Source: Streptomyces sp. SDr-06
GTDB taxonomy: Bacteria; Actinomycetota; Actinomycetes; Streptomycetales; Streptomycetaceae
NCBI RefSeq assembly: GCF_003324565.1
Contig: NZ_QOLA01000003.1
Span: forward strand, 372,001-436,000
Direction of reading: 5' to 3'
DNA: 64,000 nucleotides
Position numbers and translations under genes: made by a program. The notes under the pieces are model-generated. The model was given only the letters and a program-made list of their open reading frames with translations. It was not told the DNA's origin and searched no databases. The first letter of the stretch is position 1. Each line of letters starts with the position of its first letter. Positions 53,214-61,242 of the stretch are shown here, piece after piece.

Positions 53214-55369
53214 TCATGGGCGCACTCGTCACCGCCCTCGAGGAGGAAGGCGTCGGTGGCCAGCAGCGCGTCCGCGACATCGGGCAGCGTGCAGCCCACG
53301 ATCACGAAGTCGGCGTCCAGGCCGGCCTTGGTGCGCTGGAAGAGCAGCTCGTTGATGGCGGGCCGGCACATCTCGGTGACCTGGCACAGGTGGAACTCCA
53401 CCCGCTGCGGCTCGGCCGCCATCACCTCGCCCAGGATCCGGCGGAACTTCTCCAGCTCCGCCGCGTCGATGATCCCGTCGCAGCGGATGTGCGCGGTGTC
53501 GCCGTCGAACTCGGTGCGCATCCGCAGCCGCATCTGCGCCGGCTCCAGCTCGACGCGCACCCGCACCGGGGCGTCCCCGTCGGGCAGTTGGACGGTGAGT
53601 TCCTTGTTGTCGAAGCGGTGGTACGGCTGCCCGTCCACCCACACCCGGGTCAGCTCCACCGAACCGGTCGGCAGCAGATCGGGCGCGACGCGCAGGGTGC
53701 GCTCCGGCAGGTCGCACGGGCGCGGCCGGAAGTGCAGCGTGAGCGGGTCGTTGCTGATCAGCAGGCCGGTGTAGACGGCCGCCAAGTAGCAGAGTTCGAG
53801 CGCGTGGTAGCCGGCCATGGCGTGGCTGCCCTTGAGCCGCTCGGTGCCGAGCAGATAGGGGATGCCGTTGGCCAGCACGTTGAAGTACACCCCGCCGTCC
53901 TCGTAGTCGAGGAAGAAGGCGTTGTAGAACGAGGCGGCCTCGCGCGCCAGGCGCAGCTGCTCGGGGTCGCCCGAGGTGCCGGCCAGGATCAGATAGGCCA
54001 GGATCGCCTGCTCCTGCTGCCACCACGCCTTGCGGTCGTGCCACACCATGCGGTGGATGCCGCTGTCCGGGTCGGGGCGGCGCTCCACCACGTCGTACCA
54101 GCCGCCGCGCAGCTGGTCGCTGCCGACGGCCGGCATGATCTCGCCGATCCGGTCGGCGGTGACGCCGTACTCCGCCTTGTCGTGCAGCGCCTTGATGCGC
54201 GTCAGGTTCCAGGCGATCTTGAGGTTGTGGCCGACCACGGCCCGGTCCTGCTGCCAGCCCCAGGTGCGGTCGGGGCTCCAGTCGGCGTGGAAGCGCTCCT
54301 GGACGAACGGGCTGGTGGCCTCGTCGGGGAAGCGCTCGACGATGGTGTCGGCGGTCTCCTCCAGCAGCGCCGCGAAGTCCTCGCGGCCGGTGGCGAGGTA
54401 GGCGTTGATCAGATAGGCGGGGGCGTGGTCGCCGACCGAGTTCCAGTTCTTGCGCGACCGGTTGCGGCCCAGCGAGTCGGCGTTGGGGTCGAGCGTGATC
54501 GGGTCCAGGTGCGAGAAGAACCCGCCGAGGTCGCGGTCCCTGAAGTAGCGCTCGAACAGGGCCACCGTGCCGTCGATGTCCTTCAGGATCCGCGGGTCGC
54601 CGGTGACGCGGTAGGTCTGGGTGGGCCCGGCGAGCGCGTAGATCTGCTCGTACATCGGAATGGCGTCGAAGTCGTCGCCGAACTCCGAGGCGAACACCTT
54701 GCGCTGCCCGGTCCGCGTCACGTCGATGCCGTGGTACCAGTAGATGATGCCGTCCTGCTCGTCGGTGACCCGCATGTGCTCGCGCAGGTACTCCGTACCG
54801 CTCTCGGCCGCCTCCAGGAAGCGGTCCTCACCGGTCAGCAGATACGCGGTGGACAGGCCGTACACCAGCCGCGAGATGGTGTCCGTCTCCTGGCGCACGT
54901 CCGCGCCGTCGAAGTCGGGCAGGTGGGTGCCGCTGAGCGTGAGGTTGGTGCGGAAGTTGCGCCAGTCGTACGTGCCGTCGGGGAAGTGCCCGCGCAGGTA
55001 GAAGTCGGCGACGGCGGCGGCCTGCTGGACCCACCACGCCGGGTGCTCGAAGACGTAGGATCCGCGGCTCTCCTCGGGGAAGGTGATCTCCTTCGCCTCG
55101 AACCGCTCACCGCCCTTCCACTGGTAGGTGATCCCGTACGCGAACAGATACCGGCCCTCGGCGAGCATGTCCTGGGTGCAGGCGGTGGTGTCGCGGTAGT
55201 CGTCGCCGAGGTTGCGCACGATGCGCGAGGAGACATTGCGGGGCAGATGGACGGTGAATTCCCGGTCGTCCGAGGTGCGCAGACCGAAACGGTGCTGGGT
55301 GGGGCTGTAGTAGGTGACGTAGCCCGCCAGGGTGTCGGAGAACGTGCGGCGTTCGGCAGATCCACTCAT
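53210..55369 (-). CDS. N-acylglucosamine 2-epimerase-fold protein with C-terminal STAS domain
   Basis: Protein of 719 aa with three parts. Residues 1-100 are a beta-rich module (YVTYYSPTQHRFGLRTSDDR). Residues about 105-560 are an (alpha/alpha)6 barrel of the AGE/cellobiose 2-epimerase type (HPAWWVQQAAAVADFYLRG, WGWQQDRAVVGHNLKIAWNL, WHDRKAWWQQEQAILAYL). Residues about 610-715 are a STAS domain (FHLCQVTEMCRPAINELLF, FVIVGCTLPDVADALL) whose usual phosphorylatable Ser is not evident. No signal peptide is seen. ATG 55369 overlaps the glgX stop, so it probably acts on glucan-derived sugars under STAS-mediated control. Confidence 0.8.
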   Translation of the reverse strand: MSGSAERRTFSDTLAGYVTYYSPTQHRFGLRTSDDREFTVHLPRNVSSRIVRNLGDDYRDTTACTQDMLAEGRYLFAYGITYQWKGGERFEAKEITFPEESRGSYVFEHPAWWVQQAAAVADFYLRGHFPDGTYDWRNFRTNLTLSGTHLPDFDGADVRQETDTISRLVYGLSTAYLLTGEDRFLEAAESGTEYLREHMRVTDEQDGIIYWYHGIDVTRTGQRKVFASEFGDDFDAIPMYEQIYALAGPTQTYRVTGDPRILKDIDGTVALFERYFRDRDLGGFFSHLDPITLDPNADSLGRNRSRKNWNSVGDHAPAYLINAYLATGREDFAALLEETADTIVERFPDEATSPFVQERFHADWSPDRTWGWQQDRAVVGHNLKIAWNLTRIKALHDKAEYGVTADRIGEIMPAVGSDQLRGGWYDVVERRPDPDSGIHRMVWHDRKAWWQQEQAILAYLILAGTSGDPEQLRLAREAASFYNAFFLDYEDGGVYFNVLANGIPYLLGTERLKGSHAMAGYHALELCYLAAVYTGLLISNDPLTLHFRPRPCDLPERTLRVAPDLLPTGSVELTRVWVDGQPYHRFDNKELTVQLPDGDAPVRVRVELEPAQMRLRMRTEFDGDTAHIRCDGIIDAAELEKFRRILGEVMAAEPQRVEFHLCQVTEMCRPAINELLFQRTKAGLDADFVIVGCTLPDVADALLATDAFLLEGGDECAHE

Positions 55370-57471
55370 CGAGAGGTGCCCTTCTCGTCAGGCAGGGCCG
55401 CCAGCAACACGACGCTGCGGCCGTGGGCGTGGAAGGTGTGGTCGTCGATCAGCTCCTCTTGTCCGGCGGGGAGGATGTCGTACGGGCCGGGGCGCGCGGT
55501 GTCGAGAACGCGGTGCCAGCGACGGCCGCGGATCCGGGGCAGCTCGAAGTCCAGGCCCAGGTGGTACATGTTGAGGATCAGATGCAGGTCGGGGTCCTGG
55601 TTGAAGCCGCCGAGCGTGCAGGCCAGGACCCGTGCGTGGGTGTCCTCCCAGCCGGGCTGCTCCAGTTTGGTGCCGTGCCAGGTGACATCGGACAGCAGAC
55701 GGGAGTTGAGGTGTCCGTTGTAGAAGCGCGGTTCACGGAAGGTGCGGTAGCGCCTGCGCAGTTCGATCAGCCGTCGGGTGAAGTTCCAGGTCTCCTGCTC
55801 CTTCTCGGCCTGGTCCCAGTCGAGCCATGAGGTCGGGTTGTCCTGGCAGTAGGCGTTGTTGTTGCCTCCCTGGCTGTTGCGGAACTCGTCACCGGCCAGC
55901 AGCATCGGCACGCCCCGGCTGAGCATGAGCACGGAGAGCAGGTTCTTCATCTGGCGCACCCGCAGCCGCTCGACCTCGGGGTCGTCGGTGGGGCCCTCGA
56001 CGCCGCAGTTCCAGCTGAAGTTCTCGCCGGCGCCGTCGGCCCCGGCCTCGCCGTTGGCGTAGTTGTGCTTCTCGTTGTAGCTGACCAGGTCGTTGAGGGT
56101 GAAGCCGTCGTGGCAGGTGATGAAGTTGATGCTGTTGGTGGGCAGTTCCTGCTGCGGTCCGAACAGGTCCTCGGAGCCGCTGAGCCGTGCGGCGATGTCC
56201 CCCACGAGCCCGGCGTCCCCGCGCACGAAGCGGCGTACGTCATCACGGAAGGGGCCGTTCCACTGGGCCCAGCGCTTTCCGGGGAACCGGCCCACCTGGT
56301 AGAGGCCGCCGCCGTCCCACGGCTCCGCGATGATCTTCGTCTCGGCGAGCACCTGGGACAGCTCGATCGCCCACAGCACCGGCGGCACCGCCATCTCGTA
56401 CCCGAGCGCGCCACGCGACAGCTCGGAGGCGAGGTCGAAGCGGAAGCCGTCCACGTGGTGCTCGCGGACCCAGTACTCCAGGGACTCCAGGATGAATTTG
56501 GTGACCATCGGATGGTTGGCGTTGACCGCGTTCCCGCAGCCCGTGAAGTCCATGTAGTGGCTGCGGTCCTGCGGCCACAGGTGGTAGTACGCCTCGTTGG
56601 CCTGCCCGCGGAAACTGATCGTCGGGCCGTACTCGTTGCCCTCGCTGGTGTGGTTGAAGACGACGTCGAGGATGACCTCGATGCCCGCCCTGTGGAACGC
56701 CTTGACCATGTCGCGGAACTCGGCGATGTGGCCCGCGAGATGGGGCTCGGAACAGTAGCCGGTGTGCGGGGCGAAGAAGCCGTACGGGTCGTAGCCCCAG
56801 TAGTTGCGCAGTTCACTGCCGTCGGGGCCGATCCGCAGCACCTGCGTCTCGTCGAAGTCGAAGACGGGCAGCAGCTCCACCGCCGTGATCCCCAGCTCCT
56901 TCAGGTGCGGGATCTTCTCGGTGAGCGCCGAGAACGTGCCGGGGCTGGCGGCGTGCGAGGTCGGTGAGGCGGTCGCACCCCGCACATGCAGCTCGTAGAT
57001 GATCGTCTCCGACATGGGGGTGCGCAGCGGCTCGTCGCCCTCCCAGTCGTAGTCGTCGAGGTCGACGACCAGGCTGCGCATGGACTCCGCGACGTTGTCG
57101 TCCAGGCCGATGGCGCGGGTGCGCTGCCAGCGGCTGTTGATGTTGGCGCGGGCGTACGGGTCGAGGAGCACCTTGCGGTGGTCGAACCGGGCGCCCGACC
57201 TGCTGGTGTCGTGCGGCCCGTCCATCCGGTACGCGTAGACCTGCCCGGCGCCGAGCCCCCGCACATGGCAGTGCCAGAAGTGGAAGCTGCGGTGGCGGTC
57301 GGGGTGGAGCTGGATGGTCCGGGAGGGCTCCGGGTCGTCGCAGCGGTCGAACAACAGAAGATCCACGCGCGTGGCGTGCTCGGAGTAGACGGAGAAGTTC
57401 ACCCCGTCGGCGTCGACAGTGGTCCCCAGCGGCTGCGGCCGTCCTGCGGTGATCTGCGGCGCCTCGGTCAC
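55366..57471 (-). CDS. glgX: Glycogen debranching enzyme (isoamylase-type)
   Basis: GH13_11 enzyme of 701 aa that removes alpha-1,6 branches. CBM48 at the N-terminus (GVNFSVYSEHATRVDLLLFD) precedes the barrel with NYWGYDPYGFFAPH, DVVFNHTSEGNE, nucleophile Asp in GFRFDLASEL, acid/base Glu in IIAEPWD, and FITCHDGFTLNDLVSY. GTG 57471 is chosen because GGGAGG lies upstream; TTG 57516 would overlap the previous gene. It is followed by the epimerase/STAS gene (ATGA overlap). It would trim branches made by GlgB. Confidence 0.93.
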   Translation of the reverse strand: MTEAPQITAGRPQPLGTTVDADGVNFSVYSEHATRVDLLLFDRCDDPEPSRTIQLHPDRHRSFHFWHCHVRGLGAGQVYAYRMDGPHDTSRSGARFDHRKVLLDPYARANINSRWQRTRAIGLDDNVAESMRSLVVDLDDYDWEGDEPLRTPMSETIIYELHVRGATASPTSHAASPGTFSALTEKIPHLKELGITAVELLPVFDFDETQVLRIGPDGSELRNYWGYDPYGFFAPHTGYCSEPHLAGHIAEFRDMVKAFHRAGIEVILDVVFNHTSEGNEYGPTISFRGQANEAYYHLWPQDRSHYMDFTGCGNAVNANHPMVTKFILESLEYWVREHHVDGFRFDLASELSRGALGYEMAVPPVLWAIELSQVLAETKIIAEPWDGGGLYQVGRFPGKRWAQWNGPFRDDVRRFVRGDAGLVGDIAARLSGSEDLFGPQQELPTNSINFITCHDGFTLNDLVSYNEKHNYANGEAGADGAGENFSWNCGVEGPTDDPEVERLRVRQMKNLLSVLMLSRGVPMLLAGDEFRNSQGGNNNAYCQDNPTSWLDWDQAEKEQETWNFTRRLIELRRRYRTFREPRFYNGHLNSRLLSDVTWHGTKLEQPGWEDTHARVLACTLGGFNQDPDLHLILNMYHLGLDFELPRIRGRRWHRVLDTARPGPYDILPAGQEELIDDHTFHAHGRSVVLLAALPDEKGTSR

Positions 57472-57512
57472 GGGTGCCTCCCTGGTCTGATGACTCGACG
57501 TCAAGCGGATGG

Positions 57513-58247
57513 TCAAGCAATGGCCCGGTCGGCGACCGGAGCGGGTAACTGGCGGGCGTCGGCCTCCCGGACCGGCTCGTCCGAGCGCAGCCGGGCGAAG
57601 AGCGGCTCCCAGTCGGTGGGGCCGCTGCCCGGCTCGCTGCGCATCTCGAAGGTGACGCCGCGCGCGGAGGGGCAGTACAGCGCCTGGACGCAGGCCTCGG
57701 CGACGTCCTGGCGCGAGACGTAGCCGTCCCTGCGGTCGCCCTGCTCCAGGGTGATGCGGGAGTCGCCCCCCAGGTCGGTCAGCCAGCTCGGCCGCACCAC
57801 CGTGTACGGCAGGCCCGATCTGCGGACCGCGTCCTCCCCGGCGAGCCGCCAGTCGAGCATCCGGCCGTACGCGTTCATCGGGTGGTCCCTGTGGGTCACG
57901 TAGCGCTGGCTGACCAGCACGAACTGCGGGAGCACGGCGCCGCCGCCGGCCGCGGCCAACGCGTTGCGGACGCCGGTGTGCAGGGTCGACTCGGGGCTGT
58001 CGGGTCCGGCCGGGTCGGTGCCGGGCTCCACGGTGTAGACGATCGCGGAGCAGCCGCGCAGCGGAATGCGCAGGGTCTCCGGTTCCCGCACGTCCCCGAG
58101 GAAGAACTGGGCCCGCTCGGGCAGTTCCCGGCCGCGCTGGGTGCTGCGGCCGACGACCCGCACCGCCTCGCCGCGGTCGAGGAGCCGTTGCGTCACGAGC
58201 CGGCCGACCCGGCCGGTACCGCCTATCACTGCGATCGGACTGTTCAC
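57513..58247 (-). CDS. NAD(P)-binding atypical SDR (NmrA/SDR_a5-like)
   Basis: Rossmann-fold protein of 244 aa: AVIGGTGRVGRLVTQRLLDRG (glycine-rich loop GGTGRVG) with RVVGRSTQRG suggesting NADP(H) preference. Later segments FVLVSQRYVTHRD and YTVVRPSWLTD match atypical SDRs and NmrA-like redox sensors, which often lack the YxxxK pair. GTG 58247 follows GGAGAT. It sits between the sugar nucleotidyltransferase and glgX in the leftward operon. Its role may be a reductase or a redox-sensing regulator. Confidence 0.8.
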   Translation of the reverse strand: MNSPIAVIGGTGRVGRLVTQRLLDRGEAVRVVGRSTQRGRELPERAQFFLGDVREPETLRIPLRGCSAIVYTVEPGTDPAGPDSPESTLHTGVRNALAAAGGGAVLPQFVLVSQRYVTHRDHPMNAYGRMLDWRLAGEDAVRRSGLPYTVVRPSWLTDLGGDSRITLEQGDRRDGYVSRQDVAEACVQALYCPSARGVTFEMRSEPGSGPTDWEPLFARLRSDEPVREADARQLPAPVADRAIA

Positions 58248-58309
58248 GGAAATCTCCTGAAAGAGCGTCAGATCCGTTGATCGGTCAGGTGGTTGGGTGC
58301 CGGTGCCGG

Positions 58310-59650
58310 TCAGACCCATTGCAGGATGTCGTCCGAGCTGGTGAGCTGCGTCCCGGCGGGCAGCCCCGAGACCGCGGGGACCCGCAGCCGCGGATAGACC
58401 ATGACCCCCGACAGCCGGGTGCCGGGCCACAGGTGAGCGCCGTCGCCGAGGGCGGAGTGGTCGTCGAGGCGGACCGGGCTGCGCCGCTCGGAGTGCACCT
58501 GGGCCATCGGCCCGATGTAGGAGTCGCTGATGTGCGCGTACGCCCCGACCACCGCGGCGTCGCCCAGCGCGGAGCGGTTGAGGTGGACGCCCTCGTGCAC
58601 GTCGACCCCGTCGCCGATGTCGGTGTACCGCAGGTGGACGCCCGCGCCGATCTCGGCGTGGCGGCCGATGCGCACCCCCGGCCCGATGACGACACTGCCG
58701 TCGGCGATCTTCTGGGCCAGGGTGGTGCCGGTGACGTTGTCCTTGGTGCGCAGGCTGGACTCGTGGATCCAGTACCGCGGCTCCACGCTGAGCGGACGCT
58801 CCATCGCCCGGTTCATCTGCGGGTACTGGCCGGTCAGCACCTCGCCCAGGGTGGCGAGGTAGTCCCCGATGCTGCCGAGGTCGCCGAGCCGGTCGATGGG
58901 CTCGACCGCGACCGGCAGGTCGTGGCCGACCAGCCACGGCAGCAGGTCGCCTCCCCAGTCCAGGCGTTGCTGGGCGAGCCGGATCAGCTCCGGGTTGCGG
59001 GCGGCCAGCCGGAGCCTGCCGCAGTCGATCAGGTACATGCCCGCGCTGGTGGCGATGGTGCGGGCGTCGGGGGTGGCGAGCGCCTCGGGGAAGAGCTGCT
59101 CGATGAGCTGGAGCCGGGGCTTCTCGACGAAGCCCGAGACCAGGCCCTGCCCGGTGGTGCGCATGACGCCGTACTTGTTGGCGGTCTCCTGCGGGGTGCG
59201 GGTGACGGCCGCGACCGTGACCACCGCGTCGGTCGCGGTGTGGGTGGCGAGCAGCCGGTCGAGCGAGAAGTCGAACAGCGAGTCGACCGGCATGACGAGC
59301 GCGGGTCCGGTCAGGTCCCACTGCTCCAGGTTGTGCAAGGTGGCCGCGCCCGAACCGACGTTGTACTGGTCGAACCGCGACCGCGAGTAGTTGATCTCGA
59401 CGCCGTACCGCTCGCCGTGACCGAGAACGAGTTTGATCTGGCTCCGGTTCTCCATGCCCTGGGCCACCACGTAGAAGCGGCGGATGCCCTGTTCGCGGCA
59501 GGCCTCGACGATCCACTCGATGAGCGGCCGGCCGGCGAACGGTATGAGCGCCTTGCTGCGGATGTAGTCGGCGGACTGCAGGGTGATGGGCTTCGCCCGT
59601 TCCCCCCGGCCGCCCGCCAGGATGATTCCGGCGGTGCTGTCGTCCCCCAT
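58310..59650 (-). CDS. Sugar-phosphate nucleotidyltransferase with left-handed beta-helix domain
   Basis: Enzyme of 446 aa. The N-terminal nucleotidyltransferase fold has GIILAGGRGERAKPIT (the GxGxR...K loop) and SKALIPFAGRPLIEW, VMPVDSLFDF (metal Asp) and GFVEKP. From about residue 310 hexapeptide repeats (VVIGPGVRIGRHAEIG, GVHLRYTDIGDG) form a left-handed beta-helix. It is not closely GlgC-like, so the NDP-sugar product is uncertain. ATG 59650 follows GAGGAGG. It is first in the leftward glgX operon, behind a TTGACTC site. Confidence 0.85.
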   Translation of the reverse strand: MGDDSTAGIILAGGRGERAKPITLQSADYIRSKALIPFAGRPLIEWIVEACREQGIRRFYVVAQGMENRSQIKLVLGHGERYGVEINYSRSRFDQYNVGSGAATLHNLEQWDLTGPALVMPVDSLFDFSLDRLLATHTATDAVVTVAAVTRTPQETANKYGVMRTTGQGLVSGFVEKPRLQLIEQLFPEALATPDARTIATSAGMYLIDCGRLRLAARNPELIRLAQQRLDWGGDLLPWLVGHDLPVAVEPIDRLGDLGSIGDYLATLGEVLTGQYPQMNRAMERPLSVEPRYWIHESSLRTKDNVTGTTLAQKIADGSVVIGPGVRIGRHAEIGAGVHLRYTDIGDGVDVHEGVHLNRSALGDAAVVGAYAHISDSYIGPMAQVHSERRSPVRLDDHSALGDGAHLWPGTRLSGVMVYPRLRVPAVSGLPAGTQLTSSDDILQWV

Positions 59651-59707
59651 CGTGTCCTGCCTCCTCGGCTGACTCTGCGACCCAACAAATTCAACATAGG
59701 CAGTCAT

Positions 59708-59718
59708 CTTGAGTCAAG
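59708..59718. promoter_or_regulatory. TTGACTC-type motif upstream of nucleotidyltransferase operon
   Basis: CTTGAGTCAAG is a near-palindrome containing GAGTCAA, the same 7-mer (inverse TTGACTC) repeated upstream of the XRE-TPR regulator. It lies 58-68 bases before the start of the leftward operon, a suitable position for a promoter operator. Confidence 0.5.
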
Positions 59719-59798
59719 TAACAAGTAAATCTGGCTGGTTGGGGGCGGTGTGACGGCCTCTTACCGACCCCGGAGACTGTGGCTGAGGGGACACGAGT

Positions 59799-59827
59799 GA
59801 GGGCTGTGACCAGTGGTCACAGCCCTC
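59799..59827. terminator. Palindromic terminator after polyprenyl synthase
   Basis: GAGGGCTGTGACCA and TGGTCACAGCCCTC pair perfectly around one central G. It lies just downstream of the leftward polyprenyl synthase stop, between it and the next operon's promoter. Confidence 0.7.
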
Positions 59828-59849
59828 GAACGGATTCGGCCCCGATGGC

Positions 59850-60965
59850 TCAGCCGGGCCGGTTCCCGGCGGTGCTCGCCGCCGCGGGCGCCTGGGCACC
59901 GCTCGGGACGCCCGTCCCGGCGTCCCGCTCCGGGCCGCCCTCCGCGCCCGGCAGCGCGGCGAGCGCCCGGGCACCGAACTCGGCCAGAAGATCACGCCCT
60001 TCGCCCGGCTCCAGCGCGTCCAGCGCGCGCAGGGCCGCCCGCGCGTGCCGCCCCGCCCACGCGAGCGACTCCTCGACGGCCCCCGAGGCGCGCAGGATCG
60101 CGGCGAGCGCGGCGAGCGCCTCGGCCGGATCCGTACGCCCCGACAGGCAGGTCTCGATCTCGCGCCGGGCGGCCGCGCCGGCGCCGCGGTACGCGAGGAC
60201 GACCGGCAGCACCGGCCGCCCGTTCCTGATGTCGCTCGTCGGCGTCTTGCCCGCGCTGTCCGGATCGCTCGTGTAGGCCAGCAGATCGTCGTGGACCTGG
60301 AAGGCGATGCCCAGCTCGTCGGCGTACGAGACGAGCGAGGCCAACGCGCCGGGCCCGCCCCCGCCGAGGATCCCGCCGACCTCGCACGCCGCACGGAACA
60401 GCGCCGCCGTCTTGAGGCGCACCATCTCCAGATACGGGCCCACCTCGAAGACCCGGCCCGCGGTGAGCCGCGCCTCCAGGCTCTGGCCCCGGCACAGATC
60501 GGTTCCGGCCCGCGAGATCGCCGCGACCGCGGTCACCACCCGGTCGGCCGGAACACCCCGGTCACGGCACTCCGCGAGGCACTCGAAGAGGGAGAAGAAC
60601 AGCAGGTCGCCCGCGACGATGGCCTCGTTGGCCCCGTACTTGCGGTGGGCCGCAGGGCGCCCCCGGCGCACCGCGTCCGCGTCGATGATGTCGTCGTGGA
60701 TCAGGCTGCCGACATGGCCGAACTCCGCCGCAACCGCCGCCGGAAGCACGCTCTCCGGATCGCCGCCGACCGCCTGCGCGCTCGCGAGGAGCAGACAGGG
60801 CCGCAGCAGCTTCCCGGCGGGCAGCAGGGAGTGCCGGCACACCTCGTCGAGGCCACCCGTCCCGTCCGGCCAGCGTGCGTCGAGCTCACGGACCACCAGG
60901 TCGCGCAGCCCGAAACCCGCCGCGAACGCTTCCGGCGCCGTGCGGGGCGCCTCGATGTCGGTCAT
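59850..60965 (-). CDS. Trans-polyprenyl diphosphate synthase (GGPP/FPP synthase family)
   Basis: Isoprenoid chain-elongating enzyme of 371 aa. The first aspartate-rich motif is LIHDDIIDADAVRRGRP (Asp91-Asp95) and the second VHDDLLAYTSD (Asp226-Asp227), the DDLL-type seen in actinobacterial GGPP synthases. The N-terminal GGKLLRP-like block reads LPAGKLLRPCLLLA. The C-terminal 30 residues are Ala/Gly/Pro rich and likely disordered. Chain length is not decidable from sequence alone. It is monocistronic and divergent from the cytochrome b gene; it could feed terpenoid or menaquinone synthesis. Confidence 0.88.
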   Translation of the reverse strand: MTDIEAPRTAPEAFAAGFGLRDLVVRELDARWPDGTGGLDEVCRHSLLPAGKLLRPCLLLASAQAVGGDPESVLPAAVAAEFGHVGSLIHDDIIDADAVRRGRPAAHRKYGANEAIVAGDLLFFSLFECLAECRDRGVPADRVVTAVAAISRAGTDLCRGQSLEARLTAGRVFEVGPYLEMVRLKTAALFRAACEVGGILGGGGPGALASLVSYADELGIAFQVHDDLLAYTSDPDSAGKTPTSDIRNGRPVLPVVLAYRGAGAAARREIETCLSGRTDPAEALAALAAILRASGAVEESLAWAGRHARAALRALDALEPGEGRDLLAEFGARALAALPGAEGGPERDAGTGVPSGAQAPAAASTAGNRPG

Positions 60966-61188
60966 GTGCCGAGTCCCGTCTGTTGATCGAGCCCCTCAAG
61001 ACTGCGGTACGGGGCGGTCGCCGGCGGCCACCGACATCAGCGCGCATGGCCGCCCGTCACCGCCCGCGGCGGCCGGGGGCGGGGCGCCGCCGCACGACCC
61101 GAACGCACCGCCCCCGGCGAACGTGCCGAAGACCGCCCGAACGCGCCATCACCTGATGAAGGATCACATTCCTTTACCGCAGGCGCTG

Positions 61189-61218
61189 TTGGCCCCGGCC
61201 GACGCACGTGCCTACCCT
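61189..61218 (+). promoter_or_regulatory. Probable sigma-70-type promoter of qcrB paralogue
   Basis: TTGGCC (61189-61194) and TACCCT (61213-61218) are separated by 18 bases and end 24 bases before the ATG. The rest of the 277-base divergent space shows no other clear element. Confidence 0.4.
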
Positions 61219-61242
61219 GGTGTCCGCCTGAGGGGGAGACGC

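Noticed and set aside
58310..59650. glgC (glucose-1-phosphate adenylyltransferase)
   Set aside because: The fold and context fit, but the signature sequences differ from GlgC, so only a general nucleotidyltransferase call is made.
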